A stretch of 64,000 nucleotides of DNA, taken from positions 36,938 to 100,937 of the forward strand of contig CAYYOT010000010.1 of NCBI GenBank assembly GCA_964473255.1. The letters are read 5' to 3'. Source of the DNA: Kuafuiihalomonas sp964473255. Its GTDB lineage: Bacteria > Myxococcota > Kuafuiibacteriia > Kuafuiibacteriales > Kuafuiibacteriaceae. The first letter of the stretch is position 1; each line of letters starts with the position of its first letter. Made by a program: the position numbers and the translations under genes. The notes beneath the pieces are model-generated. The model saw only the letters and a program-made list of their open reading frames with translations. It had not been told where the DNA came from and did not search any database. Shown here one piece after another: positions 57,518 to 64,000 of the stretch.

Positions 57518-60433
57518 ATGGGCAAAGGGCTCGTCATCACCGAGAAACCCAGCGTGGCCCGCGACATCGTAGCGGCACTAGGTGGTTTCACGGAGGAAGA
57601 TGGATACTGGGAGAGCGATGCGTACGTCGTGACGTACGCCGTTGGTCATCTGCTCGAACTGAAGGCCCCGGAAGACATCAACCCAGACTACAAGCGGTGG
57701 ACCCTCGACACCCTCCCGATCCTGCCGGAGGAGTTCCGCTGTCGGGGTGAAACCCCCAAGCTCAACCCGAAGCCCGGGACACGCGACCGGCTCTCCGTCA
57801 TCAAAAAGCTCATCCAGCGCAAGGACGTCGAACGTCTGGTGAACGCCTGCGACGCCGGACGCGAGGGTGAGCTCATCTTCCGGGAGATCGCGGAACACTT
57901 CGGTGCGGCGCAGCCGGTCGAGCGGCTGTGGCTGCAGTCGATGACGAAGAAGGCCATCACTGGAGGGTTTGCGACCCTGGAGGATGGCGCCAAGTTCGAG
58001 GGTCTTTCCGAGGCGGCCCACTGCCGCAACTACTCGGACTGGGTGATCGGAATGAACGCGACCCGAGCGCTCACTCGACGCCTCAAGAGTCGGAGCGAAA
58101 ACCAGGCTTGGAGCGCGGGCCGGGTGCAGACGCCGACGTTGGCCATGCTCGTCGACCGCGAGCTCACCATCCTGACCCACGCCCCGCGCGCTTTCTGGCG
58201 GATCAAGGGTACCTTTCAGCACGAGAGCGGGACGTACGACGGTCAGTGGTACGACCCGAAGTTCAAGGCGACGGACGACGATGTCGATGGCGCGAAGGAC
58301 GACCGGATCTTCGATAAGGCTCGAGCGGAAGCGCTCGTCGCGAAACTCCGCGGAAAGCCCGGAATTGCCGCGGAGACGCACAAGCCTTCCCAAGAGGTGG
58401 CGCCTCCGCTCTTCGACCTGACCAGTCTTCAGCGCGAAGCCAACAGCCGCTTCGGCTGGTCCGCCAAGCGCACCTTGGGGGCGGCGCAGCGCTGCTACGA
58501 AAGCCACAAGGTTTTGACGTATCCGCGAACCGATACGAAGGCGCTGCCCCAGGACTACCGCCCGGTGGTCGACGAGGTGATCGACAGCCTGGCGGCCGAC
58601 GCTCGGTTCACCGGAGGTGCGGCCCGACTCAAGAAGGAGGGTCTGCTGAACACTCGGAAGATCTTCGACGACAGCCGAGTCACCGACCACTTCGCGATCG
58701 TTCCCACGGGAACGCTCGCTTCCGGCCTGTCCGGCGACGATGCGCGGCTGTTCGACCTGGTTGCTCGACGGTTCCTCGCTGCGTTTCACCCTCCGGCCTA
58801 CTGGATTCGCATCAATCGCACGACCGAAGTGGAGGGGGAGCGATTTCGGTCCTCGGCTCGAACCTTGGTCGAAGCGGGCTGGCGCGAGGTCATGGGGGAC
58901 ACCGAGGGGGACGGAAAACTCTCGCCCCTGGTCCCGGGAAAGGATCGGGTCGAAGGCATCGGTGTCGGGCCGGAAGCCATCGAACTCGACGCCGACCAGA
59001 CCAAGCCTCCGCCGCGGATATCGGAGGCTCGACTGCTTTCGCTGATGGAGAACGCGGGCAAGGTCGTCGAAGACGAAGACGCCGCCGAGGCCATGAAAGA
59101 CTCCGGCATCGGTACGCCGGCGACCCGCGCCGACATCATCGAGAATCTGATCGCCAAAGGCTATGCCCTACGGGTCGGTCGTGCACTGAAGCCGACGGTC
59201 AAAGGCCTGCGGCTCATCGACATCCTGCGCCGGATGCACGCGGACCGGCTCGCGAGTCCGGCTCTGACCGGCGAGCTCGAGCATCATCTGTCGGACGTGG
59301 AACACGGCCAGATGAAGTCGTCGGCCTTCATGGACGAGGTCTACGAGTACGCGCAGGAGATCGTCGACCTCACGAAGAACTTCGAGTTCGAGAATCTCTT
59401 CCCCGACGAGGATCCGTTGGGCACCTGTCCGTGCGGGAAGAAGCGTCCGGTGTACGAGCGAAGCTGGTTCTATCGGTGCAAGGAGCCCGAGGGACTGGAT
59501 ACCAATCATCGGCGTCGAAAGAAGGCCGAGGCCGCGGGTGAGCCGGTCGTGGAGGACTGCGACTTCCGGGTCTGGAAGGACAAGTCGGGCCGCTATATCG
59601 ATCGACGGACCGTCGTCGAGCTCCTGGAAGAGGGGAAGTCGCGTCCTCTCGACGGGTTTATGACCCGAGACCTCCGGTCCTTTCGCGGCGAGCTGACGCT
59701 CGTCGACGGTCAGGTCGAACTCCAGCGGCTCGAGGGCGGCGACTCGGAGGGGACCGCGCAGGAGCTGCCCGAATACGACGTCGACGAGACCCCGCTGGGG
59801 GCTTGCCCGCGGTGCGGGTCGGACGTCGTCGAGACGCGGGGCACCTTCATTTGCTCGAAGGGGCTCGCGGTCCTCAAAGCACTCGAGCGCGACGACGCCT
59901 CATTGCTGCCGGTGCGGCCGCGGCAGGTCCCCGAGGACATGGAGTACTGCCAGTTCTTGCTGCCGCGGACCGTTTGCAAGCGGGAGATCACTCGGGCGGA
60001 GGCCGAGGCCTACATGAAGGAGGGTAAGACGCCGGTCTTCGACGACTTCATTTCCCGTAAGGGTCGACCGTTCTCGGCGCATCTCTTCTTGCGGGATACC
60101 GGACGGCACGGCTTCGAGTTCCCGCCGCGCGGCGAAGGGGCGGCCGCCAAGAAGAGAGCCTCGAAGACGAAGACCACCGCCAAGAAGAAGACGTCGAAGA
60201 AGAAGAAGGTCGCGACGAAGAAGAAGACCGGCGCCAAGAAGAAGGTTTCAGCCGCGAAGAAGACGGCGGCCAAGGCGGCCACGAAGAAAAAGACGACGTC
60301 CAAGGCTACGGCAAAGAAGAAGGCCGCCAAGAAAGCTCCCAAGCGGACTAGCAAGGCCAAGGCTTCCACCAAGAAGGCAGTGCGTCGAAAGCCCGCGACC
60401 GAGACATCGCGGGACGCCACGCCGTCGGCGTGA
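57518..60433 (+). CDS. topB: DNA topoisomerase III with lysine-rich C-terminal tail
   Basis: Type IA topoisomerase that resolves single-stranded links. The 971-residue protein has the TOPRIM motifs LVITEKPSVARDI and NACDAGREGELIFREI, the active-site Tyr in VLTYPRTDTKALPQDY, and the SGIGTPATRADIIE block. C-terminal zinc-finger-like repeats with Cys pairs (TCPCGKKRPVYERSWFYRC, CPRCGSDVVETRGTFIC) are followed by a tail of about 95 residues made mostly of Lys, Ala and Thr (about 60133-60430), resembling the tail of histone H1. ATG 57518 is chosen; the upstream GTG 57482 adds 12 residues outside the family alignment. Confidence 0.94.
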   Translation: MGKGLVITEKPSVARDIVAALGGFTEEDGYWESDAYVVTYAVGHLLELKAPEDINPDYKRWTLDTLPILPEEFRCRGETPKLNPKPGTRDRLSVIKKLIQRKDVERLVNACDAGREGELIFREIAEHFGAAQPVERLWLQSMTKKAITGGFATLEDGAKFEGLSEAAHCRNYSDWVIGMNATRALTRRLKSRSENQAWSAGRVQTPTLAMLVDRELTILTHAPRAFWRIKGTFQHESGTYDGQWYDPKFKATDDDVDGAKDDRIFDKARAEALVAKLRGKPGIAAETHKPSQEVAPPLFDLTSLQREANSRFGWSAKRTLGAAQRCYESHKVLTYPRTDTKALPQDYRPVVDEVIDSLAADARFTGGAARLKKEGLLNTRKIFDDSRVTDHFAIVPTGTLASGLSGDDARLFDLVARRFLAAFHPPAYWIRINRTTEVEGERFRSSARTLVEAGWREVMGDTEGDGKLSPLVPGKDRVEGIGVGPEAIELDADQTKPPPRISEARLLSLMENAGKVVEDEDAAEAMKDSGIGTPATRADIIENLIAKGYALRVGRALKPTVKGLRLIDILRRMHADRLASPALTGELEHHLSDVEHGQMKSSAFMDEVYEYAQEIVDLTKNFEFENLFPDEDPLGTCPCGKKRPVYERSWFYRCKEPEGLDTNHRRRKKAEAAGEPVVEDCDFRVWKDKSGRYIDRRTVVELLEEGKSRPLDGFMTRDLRSFRGELTLVDGQVELQRLEGGDSEGTAQELPEYDVDETPLGACPRCGSDVVETRGTFICSKGLAVLKALERDDASLLPVRPRQVPEDMEYCQFLLPRTVCKREITRAEAEAYMKEGKTPVFDDFISRKGRPFSAHLFLRDTGRHGFEFPPRGEGAAAKKRASKTKTTAKKKTSKKKKVATKKKTGAKKKVSAAKKTAAKAATKKKTTSKATAKKKAAKKAPKRTSKAKASTKKAVRRKPATETSRDATPSA

Positions 60434-60463
60434 CGTAGCCTCCGGCGCCTCGGCTTCATCCCG

Positions 60464-60492
60464 TTGACGGTATTCGGCGGAGCTGGTAGCGC
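60464..60492 (+). promoter_or_regulatory. Predicted promoter of purSQL
   Basis: TTGACG (60464-60469), 17-base spacer, TAGCGC (60487-60492), then six bases to the GTG at 60499, so purS mRNA is predicted to be leaderless. Confidence 0.45.
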
Positions 60493-60498
60493 GTCTCC

Positions 60499-60738
60499 GT
60501 GCACGCGCGCGTCCTCGTAACGCTCCGGAGCGGGGTCCTCGACCCCGCGGGTGAAGCCGTCGGCCAGAGTCTGCGGCAGCTCGGGTTCGAAGAGGTCCAG
60601 GGCGTGCGGATCGGCAAGGTCATCGAGTTCGAAATCGACGATATGCCGCGGGAGCAGGCCGAGCTGCGACTCAGGGCCATGAGCGAGCAGCTGTTGGCCA
60701 ACACGGTCATCGAAGACTTCCGCATCGAGCTATCGTAA
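60499..60738 (+). CDS. purS: Phosphoribosylformylglycinamidine synthase subunit PurS
   Basis: Small structural subunit of the three-part FGAM synthase. The 79-residue protein has the PurS fold pattern: a first strand (ARVLVTLRSGVLDPAGEAV), a helix (SLRQLGFEEVQGVRIGKVIEFEI) and the final strand ending NTVIEDFRIEL. PurS, PurQ and PurL form a complex that makes formylglycinamidine ribonucleotide. The start GTG lies just six bases past a predicted -10. Confidence 0.93.
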   Translation: MHARVLVTLRSGVLDPAGEAVGQSLRQLGFEEVQGVRIGKVIEFEIDDMPREQAELRLRAMSEQLLANTVIEDFRIELS

Positions 60739-60846
60739 GCGTCGGGCCATCGCGGTCGATTCGACGCGGACTCGAAGCCGGGCCGGTCCAGCGATCAACC
60801 ACCAGGCGTGTTCGAATCCCGGTTCGGACGCGCGGGGGACCGAGCC

Positions 60847-61527
60847 TTGAAGACAGCAGTGGTGACTTTTCCCGGTTCGAACTGTGACCAAGACGCGGTT
60901 CACGTGATGCGAAACTTATTGGGTCGGGACGTGGCCCGGGTCTGGCACAAGGACCGGCAGCTGCCCGAGGGAACGAATCTCGTCATATTGCCCGGCGGCT
61001 TCAGCTATGGCGACGCTCTGCGTTCTGGCTCCATCGCAACGAATTCCCCCATCATGGCTGCGGTGAAGGAGTTTGCCGACCGGGGCGGGTTCGTACTCGG
61101 CATCTGTAATGGATTCCAGGTGCTACTGGAATCGCGTCTTCTGCCGGGGGCCATGCTCCAAAACGCGGACCGCAAGTTCGTCTGCCGGCAGGAGGCTCTG
61201 CAGGTGGTCACCGCCGAAACGCCGTTCACGAGCGACTACGAGGCAGGGGCCGAGATACGCCTTCCCGTCGCTCATCATGAAGGCTGCTATTATGCGCCCG
61301 ACGACGTCATGAAAGAGCTCGCGTCGCAGGGGCAGATCGTTTTTCGCTACATGAAGAATCCCAACGGCTCGACCGGCGACGTTGCCGGGCTCTGCAATCC
61401 TGGCCGAAACGTGCTCGGCATGATGCCGCATCCCGAACGGGCGGCAGAAGACGTTCTCGGTAATCGAGACGGCCGTCGCCTCTTCGAATCGATCGCACGC
61501 ACGCTGGACGCACGGGGGGCGGCATGA
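60847..61527 (+). CDS. purQ: Phosphoribosylformylglycinamidine synthase subunit PurQ
   Basis: Glutaminase subunit that supplies ammonia. The 226-residue class I amidotransferase has the start KTAVVTFPGSNCDQDAV, the active-site Cys in GICNGFQVLLE, and the catalytic His-Glu in MMPHPERA. Start TTG 60847 is preferred because it yields the conserved N-terminus and has GGGGGA upstream; GTG 60808 is in frame but adds 13 residues outside the family. purL begins at its last codon (ATGA overlap). Confidence 0.95.
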   Translation: MKTAVVTFPGSNCDQDAVHVMRNLLGRDVARVWHKDRQLPEGTNLVILPGGFSYGDALRSGSIATNSPIMAAVKEFADRGGFVLGICNGFQVLLESRLLPGAMLQNADRKFVCRQEALQVVTAETPFTSDYEAGAEIRLPVAHHEGCYYAPDDVMKELASQGQIVFRYMKNPNGSTGDVAGLCNPGRNVLGMMPHPERAAEDVLGNRDGRRLFESIARTLDARGAA

Positions 61528-63767
61528 GCGCAGTCGACCGTGATGTTGCCCGTGAGCACGGGCTGACCGACGATGAGTACGACCACGTCGTCGCGCGTCT
61601 GGGCCGAACGCCAAGCTGGACGGAGCTGGGAATCGTTAGCGTGATGTGGAGCGAACACTGCTCCTACAAGTCTTCCCGGCGCCACTTGAAGAAGCTCCCG
61701 ACGAAGGCCCCCTGGGTGCTCCAAGGGCCCGGCGAAAACGCAGGTGTGATCGATGTCGGGGAAGGGCTCGCCGCCTGCTTCAAGATGGAGTCGCACAATC
61801 ATCCGTCCTTCATCGAGCCGGTCCAGGGGGCGGCGACCGGGGTGGGCGGAATTCTCCGCGACATCTTCACCATGGGTGCGCGCCCGGTCGCCAACCTCAA
61901 TAGTCTTCGTTTCGGTCGGCTGGAGGTTCCGCGGATGCGGTTCCTCGTGGAAGGCGTCGTGGCCGGCATCGGAAGCTACGGCAACTGCGTCGGCGTCCCC
62001 ACGGTCGGAGGCGAAGTAGCCTTCGACGACAGCTATGACGGCAACATCCTGGTCAACGCGTTCACGGTCGGCGTGATGCACGCCGACCGGATCTTCCGCA
62101 GCGCGGCGGCTGGGATCGGCAGTCCCGTCGTCTACGTGGGGAGCAAGACCGGACGCGACGGGATCCACGGCGCGACGATGGCTTCCGAAGAATTCGGAGC
62201 GGAGAGCGAAGCCAAGCGACCGCGGGTGCAGGTCGGTGACCCGTTCACGGAGAAGAAGCTCATCGAAGCGTGTCTCGAGCTCATGCGCGAGGATGCCATC
62301 GTAGCCATCCAAGACATGGGCGCGGCCGGTCTCACGAGCTCGAGCTGCGAGATGGCGTCCAAAGGCGGCGTCGGCATCGAGATCGACGTGGCCAAGGTCC
62401 CTCGTCGGGAAACGGGTATGACCGCCTACGAGATCATGCTGTCCGAAAGTCAGGAGCGAATGCTCATGGTGGTGCGCCCCGGCACCGAAGCGCGGGTTGC
62501 CGAGATCTTCGAGCGCTGGGATCTGTCGGTGGCGGTCATCGGGACGATCACCGACACACGCCGCGTGGTGGTTCTCGATTCCGGGGTCGAGCAGGCCTCG
62601 ATTCCGGTGGAGCTGCTGGTCGACGAGTGCCCCAATTATGACCGCCCTCATGCTCCGCCCCCTGACCTGGAGGAGCACTGGCAGCTCCCGCCGCTTCCGG
62701 CGCGCGACCCTGCGGAGCGTCTGGAGAGGCTGCTGCGAAGACCGACCGTCACGAGCAAGCGGTGGGTTTATGAGCAGTATGACTGGAGCGTGCGAGCCTC
62801 TACGGTCCTTGGACCGGGCCAGGCCGATGCCGCCGTCGTTCGGCTCCCGGACCACGGTCTCGACCCGAGCTCGGCTCAGCGTCGCGGGCTGGGTCTGGCC
62901 ACCGACATGAACGGCCGATACGTTCGTCTCGACCCGCGCCGAGGCGCGATGCTGGGTGTGCTCGAATGCGCTCGAAACTTGGCTTGCGTTGGTGCGGAGG
63001 CGAAGGCGCTCACCGACTGTCTGAACTTCGGGAATCCCGAAAAGCCCGACGTCATGTGGTCGTTCGTCGAGGCCATCGAAGGTATGGCAGAGGCCTGCCG
63101 TCAGCTCTCCACACCGGTCGTATCCGGAAACGTGAGCCTCTACAACGAGACGGAAGGGCGTCCGATCCTACCGACACCGACCGTTGCGATGGTGGGGCTC
63201 GTCGAAGATGTCACCCGGGTGGTCGGGCAGAGTTTTCGTCAGGAAGGCGATGAGATCCTCCTGCTGGGTTCTTTGGGCGACGTCAGCCTGGCCGGGAGCG
63301 AAATCGTCCTGATGGAGACCGGTCGGCTGGCGGGCCGGCCGCCGCTTCCGGACTTCGATTTGGCGAGGAAGGTCCATGCGACATGCATCGATGCGATCCG
63401 CCAGGGCCTCGTGCGGTCGGCGCATGACGCCGCCGAGGGTGGCCTCGCGGTAGCTCTCGCGGAGTGCTGTGTGGCGGAAGCCGAACGAGCTCCGCTCGGC
63501 GCGGAGATCGACCTGGTTCTCGCACACGACGCCGAACGACACTTGTTTGGCGAGGGACCTTCGGTCATCGTGCTCTCGGCGGCCTCCGAGGACGTCGACA
63601 AAGTGATCGCGCTAGGCACAGAGCGCGGCGCTCCCATTCAGAGGATCGGTCGAGTGACGGGGGAACGTCTCCAAGTTGGCTCGTACCTGAACGTTGGTGT
63701 CGGAGTGCTGTACGAGGCGTACCATCGAGGTCTCGAAGCTGCTCTGTACCCACGCGATACCGAGTGA
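61524..63767 (+). CDS. purL: Phosphoribosylformylglycinamidine synthase subunit PurL
   Basis: Catalytic subunit of FGAM synthase. The 747-residue protein is the short PurL used with PurS and PurQ. The ATP and substrate motifs include MWSEHCSYKSSRRHLKKLP, ESHNHPSFIEPVQGAATG, GVGGILRDIFTMGARP, QDMGAAGLTSSSCEMA and the C-terminal AHDAAEGGLAVALAECC. The start ATG overlaps the purQ stop. A histone-like gene begins four bases after the stop. Confidence 0.97.
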   Translation: MSAVDRDVAREHGLTDDEYDHVVARLGRTPSWTELGIVSVMWSEHCSYKSSRRHLKKLPTKAPWVLQGPGENAGVIDVGEGLAACFKMESHNHPSFIEPVQGAATGVGGILRDIFTMGARPVANLNSLRFGRLEVPRMRFLVEGVVAGIGSYGNCVGVPTVGGEVAFDDSYDGNILVNAFTVGVMHADRIFRSAAAGIGSPVVYVGSKTGRDGIHGATMASEEFGAESEAKRPRVQVGDPFTEKKLIEACLELMREDAIVAIQDMGAAGLTSSSCEMASKGGVGIEIDVAKVPRRETGMTAYEIMLSESQERMLMVVRPGTEARVAEIFERWDLSVAVIGTITDTRRVVVLDSGVEQASIPVELLVDECPNYDRPHAPPPDLEEHWQLPPLPARDPAERLERLLRRPTVTSKRWVYEQYDWSVRASTVLGPGQADAAVVRLPDHGLDPSSAQRRGLGLATDMNGRYVRLDPRRGAMLGVLECARNLACVGAEAKALTDCLNFGNPEKPDVMWSFVEAIEGMAEACRQLSTPVVSGNVSLYNETEGRPILPTPTVAMVGLVEDVTRVVGQSFRQEGDEILLLGSLGDVSLAGSEIVLMETGRLAGRPPLPDFDLARKVHATCIDAIRQGLVRSAHDAAEGGLAVALAECCVAEAERAPLGAEIDLVLAHDAERHLFGEGPSVIVLSAASEDVDKVIALGTERGAPIQRIGRVTGERLQVGSYLNVGVGVLYEAYHRGLEAALYPRDTE

Positions 63768-63771
63768 CAGT

Positions 63772-64000
63772 GTGAAGAAGACCAAAACGAGCAAGGCCAA
63801 GGTCCAGCGAGCGGCCAAGAAGACCTCCCCCCAAAAGAAGAGGTCAGCGACCAAGAAGAAGGCGGTCGCCAAGAAGAAGGCGCCCGCCAAGAAGAAGGCG
63901 GTCGCCAAAAAGAAGGCGCCCGCCAAGAAGAAGGCGGTCGCCAAAAAGAAGGCGCCCGCCAAGAAGAAGGCGGTCGCCAAGAAGAAGGCGCCCGCCAAGA
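63772..64000 (+). CDS. Histone H1-like Lys/Ala repeat protein, 3' truncated
   Basis: An open frame starting GTG 63772, four bases after the purL stop, and running off the window. The 76 visible residues begin KKTKTSKAKVQRAAKK and then repeat the 12-residue unit KKKAVAKKKAPA, encoded by a 36-base tandem repeat. Such Lys/Ala/Pro tails resemble histone H1 and bacterial nucleoid proteins (HrdB-type, AlgP-like), and a related tail ends the topoisomerase III gene. A DNA-binding or nucleoid role is likely, but the folded part, if any, is outside the window. Another possibility is a tail fused to a different domain. Confidence 0.65.
   Translation, partial: MKKTKTSKAKVQRAAKKTSPQKKRSATKKKAVAKKKAPAKKKAVAKKKAPAKKKAVAKKKAPAKKKAVAKKKAPAK
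63853..64000 (+). repeat. 36-bp tandem repeat in the histone-like gene
   Basis: Four units of a 36-base repeat, encoding KKKAVAKKKAPA, visible to the window edge. The copies are almost identical, with synonymous AAG/AAA changes, so this array is recent or kept uniform. Confidence 0.9.

Noticed and set aside
63612..63998. Apparent hydrophobic repeat protein (FFLATAFFLAGA) on the minus strand
   Set aside because: It is the antisense reading of the Lys/Ala 36-base repeat; Lys codons read backwards give Phe and Leu.
63853..64000. CRISPR-like 36-base repeat at the window end
   Set aside because: There are no spacers and the repeat is an in-frame coding array.

Overview
This 64 kb window is high-GC bacterial chromosome, most likely from a member of the Myxococcota. 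The main clues are two secreted proteins ending in MYXO-CTERM-like tails (Cys, hydrophobic stretch, Arg cluster), a eukaryotic-type Ser/Thr kinase with an AgmX/PglI-type C-terminus, a tandem pair of small TIGR04563-like ribbon-helix-helix proteins, a DUF6178-like protein, a TolQ-TolR-TolR motor operon and many predicted lipoproteins. The family within the phylum cannot be settled from this sequence. A run of exactly 100 N in ftsY marks a scaffold gap, so this is a draft assembly. I saw no tRNA, rRNA, CRISPR array, insertion sequence or prophage.

Layout. 1-2.8 kb: truncated hemC, then hemD (heme), then three small or unknown genes. 2.8-11.5 kb, minus strand: two housekeeping blocks, zapA - probable 6S RNA - 5-formyl-THF cyclo-ligase - tyrS, and smc - ftsY, then a TPR gene. 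11.6-16.8 kb: accessory envelope genes, namely two lipoproteins, the RHH-like pair, and a 998-aa lipoprotein that looks like a zinc metalloprotease which has lost its zinc site. 16.8-21.1 kb: topoisomerase IV (parC-parE). 21.3-27.1 kb: a secreted TPR/coiled-coil protein, a putative-Ig lipoprotein and the kinase. 27.1-30.4 kb: the succinate dehydrogenase operon sdhCAB. 30.6-34.3 kb: DUF6178-like protein, an FGE-fold lipoprotein, a small coiled-coil protein and a second protease-like lipoprotein with an altered active site. 34.3-44.4 kb: two giant CARDB/putative-Ig secreted proteins and a choice-of-anchor-type lipoprotein. 44.4-49.8 kb: unknown protein, fatty-acid hydroxylase, mutL-miaA-accA. 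49.9-57.4 kb: hisC - FxLYD-like protein - aroA facing cmk, the TolR/TolR/TolQ operon and rpsA, a rearranged form of the common hisC-aroA-cmk-rpsA neighbourhood. 57.5-64 kb: topoisomerase III with a lysine-rich tail, the purSQL operon, and the start of a histone-H1-like lysine/alanine repeat protein cut by the window end.

How it works together. Most of the window is housekeeping (heme, folate, translation, chromosome segregation, purines, aromatic amino acids, fatty acids, respiration). Between these lie blocks of envelope and surface proteins whose functions are unknown. The most notable themes are proteins that keep a family scaffold but lose catalytic residues (MutL endonuclease site, two metalloprotease-like lipoproteins, an FGE-like protein), a Pro-rich insertion inside the SMC hinge, a probable 6S RNA at its classical locus, and repeated TTGACn-17-TAnnnn promoters, several placed so close to the start codon that leaderless mRNAs are predicted. 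I did not find a clearly new multi-gene system. The best candidate for undescribed biology is the 34-44 kb surface-protein block with its neighbouring inactive-protease-like lipoproteins.
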